This document shows, in pieces, positions 7,938-15,644 of a DNA stretch of 56,205 nt (position 1 is the stretch's first letter; each line of letters begins with the position of its first letter). Source of the DNA: an uncultured Collinsella sp. Lineage in GTDB: Bacteria; Actinomycetota; Coriobacteriia; Coriobacteriales; Coriobacteriaceae. The notes below the pieces were generated by a model. That model had not been told where the DNA came from, did not search any database, and was given only the letters and a program-made list of their open reading frames with translations. The stretch lies in the NCBI GenBank assembly GCA_900541175.1, contig UQIT01000013.1, positions 1-56,205 on the forward strand, in the 5' to 3' direction. The translations under genes were made by a program, and so were the position numbers.

Positions 7938-8801
7938 ATGGCATTTAACGTTAACGCGCTCGGATTTGGCGACAACGTCGTCGATCGCTACGAGCATATC
8001 CACACCATGTATCCCGGCGGCAATGCAGTGAACTTCGCCGTTTATGCCAAGAAATGCGGTGCCGCACGCTCTGCATACATGGGCATTTTTGGCAATGACG
8101 CCGCTGCCGAGCATGTCATTGCAAGCCTCGAGGATGAGGGTATCGAGCTTGACAAGTGCGAGCAGATGATTGGCGAGAACGGAGCGGCTCGCGTGACCGT
8201 CGTTGACGGTGACCGTGTCTTCCTTGGCTCCAACGAGGGCGGTATCCGTGGCGATGCGCGCTATGTTCTCGATCGCTTTGACCTTGCGTACATGAAGCAG
8301 TTCGATGTGGTTCATTCGGGCAACTACTGCTTTACCGAGCGCGAGCTGCCCAAGTTGAAGGCTGCGGGCGTCACGGTCTCTTTTGACTTTTCGGACGACT
8401 CCACCGACGAGTACTACGAGCAGATTGCGCCCTACGTCGATTTCGCTTTCTTTAGTGCGGCGGATGCCGCGAGCGAGGACGAGATTCGCGAGCGTCTGGC
8501 ATGGGTGAAGGGTCTGGGTCCGCGTTTTGTGTCGGCTACGGCGGGCGCCGAGGGCTGCATCGCTTACGACGGCGAGCGTTATTACCGCCAGCTGGCTAAA
8601 CCGGTAACGGACATGAAGGACACCATGGGGGCGGGCGACTCGTTCCTCACCTCGTTTTTGATGTGCTATCTCGATTCCGCCAAGCGTGGTGAGGATGGCG
8701 CCGAGGCCATCGAGCGCGCGCTCGACTTTGCTGCCGGGTTTGCCTCGACCGTGTGCGGCATGGAAGGTTCTTGGGGCCACGGAGCACCAATCGTCGATTA
8801 G
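7938..8801 (+). CDS. frlD: FrlD-like PfkB-family kinase (fructoselysine 6-kinase type)
   Basis: 287 residues. The N-terminal GFGDNVVDRY and PGGNAVNFAVY (26-36) form the substrate lid and sugar site. The C-terminal DTMGAGDSF (228-236) is the PfkB anion hole with catalytic Asp234. Strings such as FDVVHSG, VSFDFSDDS and VDFAFFSA parallel E. coli FrlD closely. FrlD phosphorylates the C6 of the fructosyl group so that FrlB can deglycate it. The gene follows frlB by 14 bases and closes the operon. The kinase family is certain; fructosamine specificity follows from the resemblance to FrlD and from the linked frlB and frlC. Confidence 0.85.
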   Translation: MAFNVNALGFGDNVVDRYEHIHTMYPGGNAVNFAVYAKKCGAARSAYMGIFGNDAAAEHVIASLEDEGIELDKCEQMIGENGAARVTVVDGDRVFLGSNEGGIRGDARYVLDRFDLAYMKQFDVVHSGNYCFTERELPKLKAAGVTVSFDFSDDSTDEYYEQIAPYVDFAFFSAADAASEDEIRERLAWVKGLGPRFVSATAGAEGCIAYDGERYYRQLAKPVTDMKDTMGAGDSFLTSFLMCYLDSAKRGEDGAEAIERALDFAAGFASTVCGMEGSWGHGAPIVD

Positions 8802-8857
8802 CCGAGCTTTCCCGGGGAGCTGTATTGGTGCCTTCCCGTGACTCGGTGGTCAAAAAA

Positions 8858-9062
8858 GCCAAATATGAGTACTGTGACTAATTTAGTCGCAGCAAAATCA
8901 ACCCCTTCAGATGTGATTTGAGCGTCTGGAGGGGTTTAAGATTTGCGAAAACGCAGGATGAATGACTGTAAAAGCTTTAATTAGCGGACAATCGAGGATT
9001 ATTCTGGCGGTTGGGAAGTTAAAAGTAATGTATCCATTCCGGTAGCAGTACTCATATTTGGC
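8858..9062. repeat. 205-bp element bounded by a perfect 17-bp inverted repeat (MITE-like)
   Basis: GCCAAATATGAGTACTG (8858-8874) recurs inverted as CAGTACTCATATTTGGC (9046-9062), with A-rich and T-rich flanks extending the symmetry. Inside is a 12-bp hairpin, 8900-8911 with 8925-8936 (one mismatch), that ends in a GGGG-TTT arm and could stop transcription. The element fills the gap between the convergent frlD and tatD genes and encodes no protein I can support. Confidence 0.65.
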
Positions 9063-9080
9063 ATTTTTTGCCCACAGGGG

Positions 9081-9863
9081 TTAGCGAAGGTCAAATACAG
9101 AGCGCGCATTTGCTAAAACTGCCGACTCAATGTGCTTAGCGTCACAGTTTTTGAGTGAGGCAATGCGCATCGAGGTCCTTGTGAGCGATCTGATGAGCGA
9201 CTGTGCGCTTGTTTCTGTGTTTGGCTCGGCTGGCGCATCGGTCTCGAGCAGTAGACGGTCGAGTGGAATCTGTCGGGCATATTCGCGTCCACGTTTAGAC
9301 GCAAGCATGCGTTCGTTGACGGAAAAACTACAGCCCGCATTACGCGCGCGGGCGAGTTCGTCCGAAGTGCCGCTAAACCAGTGGAAGATGATAACGGGGG
9401 AGTCGGGGTTTGGGATGAGTAGTCCATGCGATTCGAGGACGTCCAGTACGGCTCCTGCCGAACGAACGGCGTGAATTGATATCACACGCCCGGTAAGAGG
9501 ATGTTGCGCGAGAGCCTCGCAGAGCCGGTCAAGTGCCTGTGTTTGCAGCGGCTCGCTTCCGGCAAAGCGCGCAGAAAAGTCGAGTCCCACCTCGCCGATG
9601 TAGCGCTCTTGGGCTGCAACTTCGCAAAGCAGATTGATTTCGGCAGGACCGCAGCGACCGTCGGCAAGCCACCAGGGGTGAAGCCCAATGCCGGCGATGA
9701 TGCTTGGTTGGCGATGGGCGCGCTCGTTTGCGGCCGAAAAGTCACGTGGATCGACGCCGCAATCAAATAGGCCCAAGCCCAGTGCCGTCGCCTCATCGGC
9801 AACGGCGTCCGGGTGAGCCATCAAATCAAGATGGCAGTGTGCATCAAATAACCGGGGCTCCAT
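9081..9863 (-). CDS. tatD: TatD-family metal-dependent deoxyribonuclease
   Basis: 260 residues. HCHLD near the N-terminus, YIGEVGLDF at about 88-96, the histidine in FHWFSGT, and LLLETDAPAEP at about 205 are the metal ligands and catalytic Asp of the TatD amidohydrolase-fold nucleases. Relatives act as 3'-5' exonucleases in DNA repair or fragment clearance. At 260 residues it matches the family. It starts 14 bases after the tcdA stop on the same strand, so the two are probably co-transcribed from the promoter near 10720. It converges on the frl operon across the MITE-like repeat. Confidence 0.85.
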   Translation of the reverse strand: MEPRLFDAHCHLDLMAHPDAVADEATALGLGLFDCGVDPRDFSAANERAHRQPSIIAGIGLHPWWLADGRCGPAEINLLCEVAAQERYIGEVGLDFSARFAGSEPLQTQALDRLCEALAQHPLTGRVISIHAVRSAGAVLDVLESHGLLIPNPDSPVIIFHWFSGTSDELARARNAGCSFSVNERMLASKRGREYARQIPLDRLLLETDAPAEPNTETSAQSLIRSLTRTSMRIASLKNCDAKHIESAVLANARSVFDLR

Positions 9864-9877
9864 CTCGGCGCACTCCG

Positions 9878-10672
9878 CTAGTCCAGGCGTTGGCCGTCGG
9901 CGCGCACACGCTCGGTGCCGCGTCCACTGATCTGGCGGATAACCTCGCCGGCAATCATCTGACCCATGATGGGCGGCATAAAACTGGCGGTTCCGAGCTC
10001 GGTACGCTCGTGGATGTTGGAAGGGTCGCGGGGCTGTGTCTTAACCGATTCCTCGCAGCTAAACAGCACGTGTAGGCTCTTGATGCCGCGCTTCTTGCAT
10101 TCTTTGCGCATAATGCGGCTCATGGGGTCACGTACCGTATCGAAGATATCGGCAAAGCGGAGGCACTCGGGATGGAGCTTGTTGGCCCCGCCCATGGAGC
10201 TAACCAAACGAATGCCGTGGTCCTGAGCATATTTGGCAATGGTGAGCTTGGCCGAGATGGTGTCGATGGCGTCGACGACGTAGTCGAGCTTGCCACCCGT
10301 CTGCTCCAAAACGCTCGCGAAGAACTCGTCGATGTTGTCGCTCAGCAGGTATTCGGTGCGCTTGATAACGGTGGCGGCGGGATTGATATCGCGAATCATG
10401 GCATCCATCACGTCCACTTTGCGCTTGCCGATGGTGCTGTGAAAGGCGATGGCCTGGCGATTGATATTGCTGGGCGCGATGATGTCCTTGTCCAGAATGA
10501 CGAAATGACCGATGCCGCCGCGGGCGAGTGCCTCGCAGCAGTTGGAGCCCACGCCTCCGCAGCCGAGCACCAGCACCGTAGCATCGGCGAGCTTATCGAG
10601 TGCCTCGCGGCCCATGATGATCTCGAGCTTGGTGTCACGTGTCTCGACGAGAGCGGCAGCGGTTTCGGTCAT
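9878..10672 (-). CDS. tcdA: tRNA threonylcarbamoyladenosine dehydratase (TcdA/CsdL), ThiF/E1-like
   Basis: 264 residues. The nucleotide-binding loop GCGGVGSNCCEALARGG (about 34-50) and the downstream D-KD-I--SNINRQ segment define the E1/ThiF fold. VDAIDTISAK and the LGTASFMPPIMG tail are typical of TcdA, which uses ATP to cyclise t6A at tRNA position 37 to ct6A. An ATG at 10678 abuts GGAGG with no spacing, while the second ATG at 10672 is six bases away, so 10672 is preferred. The gene leads the tcdA-tatD pair and diverges from a candidate small RNA and sdpR. Confidence 0.88.
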   Translation of the reverse strand: MTETAAALVETRDTKLEIIMGREALDKLADATVLVLGCGGVGSNCCEALARGGIGHFVILDKDIIAPSNINRQAIAFHSTIGKRKVDVMDAMIRDINPAATVIKRTEYLLSDNIDEFFASVLEQTGGKLDYVVDAIDTISAKLTIAKYAQDHGIRLVSSMGGANKLHPECLRFADIFDTVRDPMSRIMRKECKKRGIKSLHVLFSCEESVKTQPRDPSNIHERTELGTASFMPPIMGQMIAGEVIRQISGRGTERVRADGQRLD

Positions 10673-10716
10673 AGACATCCTCCGATGGGGAAGCGAATCG
10701 TGTTTTAGCTATCGCC

Positions 10717-10722
10717 ATTATA
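10717..10722 (-). promoter_or_regulatory. -10 box for tcdA-tatD
   Basis: On the minus strand this reads TATAAT, a perfect -10 hexamer about 45 bases before the tcdA start. The expected -35 position (TCAAAT) is weak. Confidence 0.5.
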
Positions 10723-10758
10723 GGTGTTATCGCGATTCCATTTGAGCCCTTGGGCTTG

Positions 10759-10889
10759 TTGAAATGGGATCGGGGTTCGCATAAGATTGAAGCAGATGGC
10801 ACCCGTTGCAGCGGGTTGGCCAACTCAAAAACACGTTTGTAGCGTGAGAAGTGGCCGTCTTCGCATTACGCGGAGGCGGCTATTTTTTT
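10759..10889 (+). ncRNA. candidate small RNA: promoter plus about 96-nt transcript and terminator
   Basis: TTGAAA (10759-10764) and TAAGAT (10782-10787) are separated by 17 bases and predict a start near 10794. The transcript would contain a hairpin ACCCG/CGGGT (10801-10816). It would end in an 11-pair terminator, GCCGTCTTCGC (10854-10864) with GCGGAGGCGGC (10870-10880) including two G-U pairs, followed by seven T residues. No protein-coding frame fits, and the nearest gene upstream (tcdA) is on the other strand, so the terminator has no coding gene to serve. It could also be a terminated leader for sdpR. Confidence 0.5.
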
Positions 10890-10899
10890 GAGTACAAGA

Positions 10900-10937
10900 T
10901 TAGATAGTTAGACAAACATCTAAATATCGAGTATAGT
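10900..10937 (+). promoter_or_regulatory. sdpR promoter with overlapping dyad operator
   Basis: TTAGAC (10908-10913) and TATAGT (10932-10937) are 18 bases apart. The dyad TTAGAT (10900-10905) / ATCTAA (10918-10923) overlaps the -35 box, where an ArsR-type autorepressor would be expected to bind. Confidence 0.55.
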
Positions 10938-10971
10938 GTGCGCGTCATGAGAGATGATGAGAGGAGGTCTT

Positions 10972-11250
10972 ATGCCGGGAGAGGGTTTTAAGGCGCTTGC
11001 CGATCCAACGCGACGGCGCATTTTGGAGTTGCTGCGCGAGGGCAATTGCACGGCGGGGGAGCTTGCCGAGCATTTCGATATCAGTAAGCCGTCGCTGAGC
11101 CATCACTTGGCGACGCTCAAAAACGCCGGGTTGGTGACCGACGAGCGCCATGGCCAAAACATCGTATACAGCTTAAACACCACCGTCATGCAGGATTTAA
11201 TTGGCTGGTTTATGGGCTTTACAAACACGGAAGGTGATAAGGATGAATAA
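10972..11250 (+). CDS. sdpR: ArsR/SdpR-family winged-helix repressor
   Basis: 92 residues. FKALADPTRRRILELLREG opens the ArsR fold and SKPSLSHHLATLKNAGLV is the recognition helix region. No cysteine metal site is visible, which fits the SdpR autorepressor group more than metal sensors. The start at 10972 follows AGGAGG. Its stop overlaps the start of an SdpI-family membrane protein, the same pairing as Bacillus sdpR-sdpI, where the membrane protein both gives immunity and sequesters the repressor. Regulation by its own dyad operator is likely. Confidence 0.85.
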   Translation: MPGEGFKALADPTRRRILELLREGNCTAGELAEHFDISKPSLSHHLATLKNAGLVTDERHGQNIVYSLNTTVMQDLIGWFMGFTNTEGDKDE

Positions 11251-11947
11251 CGAAAACAAGGGCATTCACCCCACGGGGGTATCGTCGCGCGTGTGGATTG
11301 CGCTGGTCGCTCTGTGCGTCGCCAATGTCGTAGCGCACCTCATGGTGATGCCGAGCTTGCCTGCGCAGATTCCCACGCACTGGGGCGCGAACGGCGCCGT
11401 CGACGGTTGGGGTCCTAGCTGGATGGCCTCTGCGCTCGGTGTGCTGCCTCTGGCGCTTCTCGCAATGTTCTGCGTGGTGCCGCGCATCGACCCCAAAGGT
11501 GAGGCATATCGAACCTCGGGCAAGTTCTACCAGGGCTTCGTAATCGCCTTCACCTTGTTCATGTGCGCCATAAGCTGGCTGGGAGAGCTTACGGTCTGGG
11601 GCGTGGTGCCGGCGGTCGGTTCGGTTAACGTGCTGATTTCCGGTGTTGTCGGTTTGCTATTCATCGGCGTAGGCAACTACTTGCCGCGTGTGAAGCAGAA
11701 CTATACGCTCGGTATCAAGACACCTTGGGCGCTTGCCGATCCTGAGAACTGGCGCCGTACTCAGCGTTTTGGCGGCGCCTGCTTTATGGTGCTGGGTATT
11801 GGCCTGATTGTGATGGGCGTGGCAGGCAGCGTGCTTTCGAGTGAAGTCGTCGCCGCGGTGATTGCGGTTCTGGCGTTTGGTTCGGTTGGAGCCGTCTACG
11901 TCTACTCGTATCTGTTGTGGCGCAAATCGCAGCGAGCCGCTCGTTAA
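11243..11947 (+). CDS. sdpI: SdpI-family integral membrane protein
   Basis: 234 residues with about six hydrophobic segments. The N-terminal half has the DUF1648 signature, LPAQIPTHWGANGAVDGW, between the first two helices. The C-terminal SdpI segment contains IGVGNYLPRVKQNYTLGIKTPWAL and the LANPE-like ADPENWRRTQRFGG stretch. In Bacillus, SdpI protects from the SdpC toxin and relays the signal to SdpR. No toxin gene is visible here, so this pair may respond to envelope stress or a foreign peptide. The start codon overlaps the sdpR stop by eight bases, which implies translational coupling. Confidence 0.85.
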   Translation: MNNENKGIHPTGVSSRVWIALVALCVANVVAHLMVMPSLPAQIPTHWGANGAVDGWGPSWMASALGVLPLALLAMFCVVPRIDPKGEAYRTSGKFYQGFVIAFTLFMCAISWLGELTVWGVVPAVGSVNVLISGVVGLLFIGVGNYLPRVKQNYTLGIKTPWALADPENWRRTQRFGGACFMVLGIGLIVMGVAGSVLSSEVVAAVIAVLAFGSVGAVYVYSYLLWRKSQRAAR

Positions 11948-12012
11948 GGTTGCGGAAAACTAGCGTACGCAGTTCATAGTATGTTCCGGGGGACTTTTCC
12001 CAGGTAGTATTA

Positions 12013-12040
12013 GGGGGTGTGGGCAACCATGCCCCTTTTT
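12013..12040 (+). terminator. intrinsic terminator after sdpI
   Basis: GGGG..TGTGG pairs with CCATGCCCC around a GCAA loop, followed by TTTTT. It lies about 90 bases before ettA and separates that gene from the sdpRI unit. Confidence 0.65.
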
Positions 12041-12131
12041 CGTTACGTTTCAGAGCTGGCTCCCTCATTTCGTTTCCACTAAAGCGAATCAAGAATAGGG
12101 AAACAGCAGGTAGAAAGGATAGAACAGACAT

Positions 12132-13811
12132 ATGGCGGAGTTTATCTACCAGATGTATCAGGCTCGCAAGGCCCATGGCGACAAGGTAATCCTTGACGAC
12201 GTGACCCTGAGCTTCTACCCCGGTGCCAAGATCGGCGTCGTGGGTCCCAACGGCATGGGTAAGTCGACCCTGCTCAAGATTATGGCCGGCATCGAGGAGG
12301 TCTCCAACGGCGATGCCAGGCTCACCCCCGGCTACACTGTGGGCATCCTGCAGCAGGAGCCGCCGCTCGACGACGACAAGACCGTCATCGAGAACGTGCG
12401 CATGGCGTTTGGCGATATGATCGCCAAAGTCGATCGCTTCAATAAGATCGGCGAGGAGATGTGCGACCCGGATTGCGACATGGACGCCCTCATGGCCGAG
12501 ATGGGCAAGCTCCAGGACGAGATCGACGCCGCTGACGGCTGGGATATCGATTCCAAGCTCGGCCAGGCCATGGACGCCCTGCAGCTGCCCGATTCTGACA
12601 TGCCGGTTAATGTGCTTTCCGGCGGCGAGCGCCGTCGCGTGGCCCTGTGCAAGCTGCTGCTCGAGGCTCCCGACCTGCTGCTGCTCGACGAGCCTACGAA
12701 CCACCTGGACGCCGAGTCGATCCTGTGGCTCGAGCACTTCCTGCACAACTACCAGGGCGCGGTGCTTGCCGTCACGCACGATCGCTACTTTCTGGATAAC
12801 GTTGCCGAGTGGATCTGCGAGGTCGACCGCGGTCACCTTTATCCCTACAAGGGCAACTACTCCACGTATCTGGAGACCAAGGCCGCGCGTATCGAGGCGC
12901 AGGGCAACCGCGATGCCAAGCTCGCCAAGCGCATGGAGGCCGAGCTCGAGTGGGTACGCAGCTCGCCCAAGGCTCGCCAGGCAAAGAACAAGGCCCGTCT
13001 GGCTCGCTATGAGGAGATGGAGGCCGAGGCCCGCGCAAGCCAGAAGCTCGACTGGACCGACATCCGCATCCCTGTGGGCCCGCGTCTGGGCAACAAGGTA
13101 CTCGAGGCCCATCACCTGCACAAGGAGTTCGATGGCCGCGTGCTCATCGATGACCTTTCGTTCACCCTGCCGCGCAACGGTATCGTGGGTGTCATCGGCC
13201 CCAACGGTGTGGGCAAGACCACGCTGTTCAAGACCATCGTGGGCCTGGAGCCGCTGACTTCGGGCGAGCTCGAGGTGGGCGAGACCGTCAAGATCTCCTA
13301 CGTCGACCAGAACCGTTCTGGCATCGACCCCGACAAGAACCTGTGGGAGGTCGTCTCGGATGGCCTGGACCACATGATGGTCGGCGAGACCGAGGTTCCC
13401 AGCCGCGCTTATGTGGCGAGCTTTGGCTTTAAGGGCCAGGACCAGCAGAAGCGCGCTGGCGTACTTTCCGGTGGCGAGCGCAACCGTCTGAACTTGGCGC
13501 TTACGCTCAAGCAGGGCGGCAACCTGCTGCTCCTCGACGAGCCCACGAACGACCTCGACGTCGAGACGCTGTCCTCGCTCGAAGCGGCGCTGCTCGAGTT
13601 CCCGGGCTGTTCGGTGGTCATTAGCCACGACCGTATGTTCCTGGACCGCGTTGCCACGCACATCCTGGCGTGGGAAGGCACCGACGAGAACCCGGGCAAC
13701 TGGTATTGGTTCGAGGGCAACTTCGAGGCCTATCAGGCCAACCGCATCGAGCGCCTGGGCGAGGACGCAGCCCAGCCGCATCGTATTCACAGGAAGCTCA
13801 CGCGCGACTAG
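12132..13811 (+). CDS. ettA: EttA-type ABC-F ribosome-associated ATPase
   Basis: 559 residues, the usual EttA length. There are two ABC ATPase domains: Walker A GPNGMGKST near residue 39 and GPNGVGKTT near 356. Signatures are LSGGERRRVALC and LSGGERNRLNLA, and the Walker B segments are LLLLDEPTNHLD and LLLLDEPTNDLD. The linker between them carries the P-site tRNA interaction motif (WVRSSPKARQAKNKARL). No membrane segment is present. EttA binds the ribosomal E site and gates the first peptide bond according to ATP/ADP ratio. The gene is monocistronic, with terminators on both sides. Confidence 0.92.
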   Translation: MAEFIYQMYQARKAHGDKVILDDVTLSFYPGAKIGVVGPNGMGKSTLLKIMAGIEEVSNGDARLTPGYTVGILQQEPPLDDDKTVIENVRMAFGDMIAKVDRFNKIGEEMCDPDCDMDALMAEMGKLQDEIDAADGWDIDSKLGQAMDALQLPDSDMPVNVLSGGERRRVALCKLLLEAPDLLLLDEPTNHLDAESILWLEHFLHNYQGAVLAVTHDRYFLDNVAEWICEVDRGHLYPYKGNYSTYLETKAARIEAQGNRDAKLAKRMEAELEWVRSSPKARQAKNKARLARYEEMEAEARASQKLDWTDIRIPVGPRLGNKVLEAHHLHKEFDGRVLIDDLSFTLPRNGIVGVIGPNGVGKTTLFKTIVGLEPLTSGELEVGETVKISYVDQNRSGIDPDKNLWEVVSDGLDHMMVGETEVPSRAYVASFGFKGQDQQKRAGVLSGGERNRLNLALTLKQGGNLLLLDEPTNDLDVETLSSLEAALLEFPGCSVVISHDRMFLDRVATHILAWEGTDENPGNWYWFEGNFEAYQANRIERLGEDAAQPHRIHRKLTRD

Positions 13812-13820
13812 TAGCAAGTA

Positions 13821-13848
13821 GAAAGGCCGCCACCAAGGGCGGCCTTTC
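13821..13848 (+). terminator. intrinsic terminator after ettA
   Basis: GAAAGGCCGCC pairs with GGGCGGCCTTTC around ACCAA, followed by TTG. It is a strong GC stem with a short U tract within the arm. Confidence 0.75.
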
Positions 13849-14023
13849 TTGTAGCAATTGCACTGCAGCTATGCCCTGGCTGCTGGTTTGATTCATAATC
13901 AAAGTCATCTCTTTGGGATTAAAGCCCGTTTTTGCTATGAGTGATTTTCTAATTCCGTTTAAAACGTAAAGACGTATTGGGTTACAAGGACATAAGCAAA
14001 TCGAATTGAAATATAACCAGTGC

Positions 14024-14049
14024 TGTAACGTTACAAAACAGGTTATAGA
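14024..14049 (+). promoter_or_regulatory. 12-bp palindrome in the promoter of the Tat-exported protein gene
   Basis: TGTAACGTTACA (14024-14035) is a perfect palindrome eight bases before a -10-like TATAGA (14044-14049). It would occupy the -35/spacer region and is a likely operator. The rest of 13849-14091 is AT-rich, with no gene I can support. Confidence 0.4.
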
Positions 14050-14091
14050 ATAAGAGTATCTTATAAGTCGCTCCTCTAGAAAGAAGAACAT

Positions 14092-15219
14092 ATGCTTTCG
14101 CGTCGTCGTTTTCTGCAACTTGTCGCGTCTTCAATTGTCGCCTTAGCCGCACGTCCGAAAGAGGTTTTTGCTTCGACGGGCAATATTGATGGTGAGCAGA
14201 TACAATTTACTTCTGAAATTGCGCAAGAGCTTGCCGATAAATATATAAAGGGACTCCTCGGCTCTTCGTATACGCCTTCTGACCCTATTCCTTTTGTAGA
14301 CGTTGATGGGTCCCCGCTTGGCTACATTGTTCCGGTTGTGACATTCAATAGAGCCGCGGGCTATTTGGTTTTAGATGCTTCAGATGATGAAATACTTACG
14401 GGATATCGTTTTGGAGACGGCTTAGTCAGCCCTATGGATCGTGGAGGAGATCTTGGTGTTGAGTCTTATTCTTTCAATAACCCAGTCGTAATGATCAATC
14501 CATTCGAATTCGGTGTGCAATCTTTGGACGGTTCAATAACAACAAATTGCGGAAGAACAATCCCGGCTGATTCCATAGAAGGACGGCCTGTCGTTTTATC
14601 GAATAAACCTTCAAGCTGGAACGATGTCGTAATTTACGCAACTCAAATGCAGGATTACACAGTATCTGGATTTCGTTCCATTTCTCAGTTTATGTCATAT
14701 GATGAAAGCGAGATTGAGAGGCTTACTGCCCACTATGCTTGTATGGTGACAGCTTTTTCGAACGTTGCGGAACTGTATGGCATTGCCAATTTATATAGCG
14801 ACCCTTCGCAATATATGCAGATATGGAATTACACCAATACCCATGCTCTTTCCGATGAAGAACAGACTGTTCCTGGCGTTGTTTTGGGCGGAACGCCGAT
14901 ATCAACCTGTGCAACGGGGTTTACAAATTACTGCGCAAGCAGAGGAAGTACTCTTATCGCCCGCACTGTCTCCTCTCCGGCTATCGCGAGCATTCAAAAT
15001 GAGATTAACTCTAATAGACCGAATGTTTTACATGCGAGTTTGTACAACGGATCAGCCCATTCTGTAACAGCGGAGGCTTACGCCACACTTACTGGTAAGA
15101 AAACTGGAGAGACGAGGCAGATGATTGGCATAGCGGACGGCTGGAATTCATCTTTATCCTTCCTGAAGTATGATCAGAGCTATTATGTGTGGACTTATGG
15201 AACGACTTTTTCGAAGTAG
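14092..15219 (+). CDS. Tat-exported protein with a C39-like papain-type fold
   Basis: 375 residues. The N-terminus SRRRFLQL followed by a hydrophobic stretch ending near VFAS is a twin-arginine signal. The C-terminal half resembles C39-like cysteine peptidases: YACMVTAFSNVAELYG (candidate Cys at about residue 215) stands where the CGPTAL-type nucleophile lies. GSAHSVTAEAYA supplies a candidate catalytic His, and IADGWNSS the Asp/Asn region. The N-terminal half may be a propeptide-like domain. Codon use is visibly more AT-rich than neighbours, suggesting transfer. It overlaps a lipoprotein gene. A catalytically inactive relative is possible; peptidase activity is inferred. Confidence 0.5.
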   Translation: MLSRRRFLQLVASSIVALAARPKEVFASTGNIDGEQIQFTSEIAQELADKYIKGLLGSSYTPSDPIPFVDVDGSPLGYIVPVVTFNRAAGYLVLDASDDEILTGYRFGDGLVSPMDRGGDLGVESYSFNNPVVMINPFEFGVQSLDGSITTNCGRTIPADSIEGRPVVLSNKPSSWNDVVIYATQMQDYTVSGFRSISQFMSYDESEIERLTAHYACMVTAFSNVAELYGIANLYSDPSQYMQIWNYTNTHALSDEEQTVPGVVLGGTPISTCATGFTNYCASRGSTLIARTVSSPAIASIQNEINSNRPNVLHASLYNGSAHSVTAEAYATLTGKKTGETRQMIGIADGWNSSLSFLKYDQSYYVWTYGTTFSK

Positions 15220-15589
15220 GGCGATTCGTCTAGCTCTGTCTTTGGTGCTGATGGCTTCATTGGTGGGCTGTTCAACAAAGGAAGAGATATCGCGCGGAGG
15301 TTCCGGAGAAGTGACTGCGACAGACTCAGGTTCATTAGAAATAGCTGGCGGGCATGCCGATGTGATGTTACAAGGAAAAGGCGTGCTTAGGTCGATTGAT
15401 GCTGAAGACGCTGTCTGCTCAATAGAGGATTTGAAGACAGGTGAAACTGCATCGTACCGAGTTTCAGATAATGCTGCGAATATGATTGAGTCGATACCGA
15501 CTGGAGCGCAGGTTTCTTTTAGATACTTTGCTCCGCAACTTGAGGATGAGCTCGCTTCTCTGGTGTCTATATGCGCCGATGACAACTAA
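15197..15589 (+). CDS. small lipoprotein
   Basis: 130 residues. MERLFRSRAIRLALSLVLMA followed by SLVGC is a signal peptide with lipobox, so Cys25 would be lipid-modified. The mature part is short, acidic and serine-rich with a likely small beta domain (VLRSIDAEDAVCSIEDL..). The start at 15197 lies inside the end of the preceding gene, with only a weak ribosome site, so the two are probably translationally coupled. It shares the AT-rich composition of its neighbour. I do not recognise a named family; a surface partner of the exported C39-like protein is a guess. Confidence 0.65.
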   Translation: MERLFRSRAIRLALSLVLMASLVGCSTKEEISRGGSGEVTATDSGSLEIAGGHADVMLQGKGVLRSIDAEDAVCSIEDLKTGETASYRVSDNAANMIESIPTGAQVSFRYFAPQLEDELASLVSICADDN

Positions 15590-15602
15590 AAGGCCTGAAT
15601 TC

Positions 15603-15644
15603 AAACGGCCTCGGATGGTCAATTGGCTATCCGAGGCCGTTTTT
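15603..15644 (+). terminator. strong intrinsic terminator
   Basis: AAACGGCCTCGGAT pairs with ATCCGAGGCCGTTT, followed by further T residues (six in total). It ends the lipoprotein unit at the junction with a converging gene. Confidence 0.88.

Noticed and set aside
10759..10889. Signal recognition particle or 6S RNA
   Set aside because: Length fits SRP RNA, but the conserved domain with the GGAA tetraloop is absent, and there is no large central bubble of 6S RNA.
11784..13817. 677-codon minus-strand open frame opposite ettA
   Set aside because: It mirrors a clear ABC-F gene, has no recognisable motif and no ribosome site; long antisense frames are common in GC-rich DNA.
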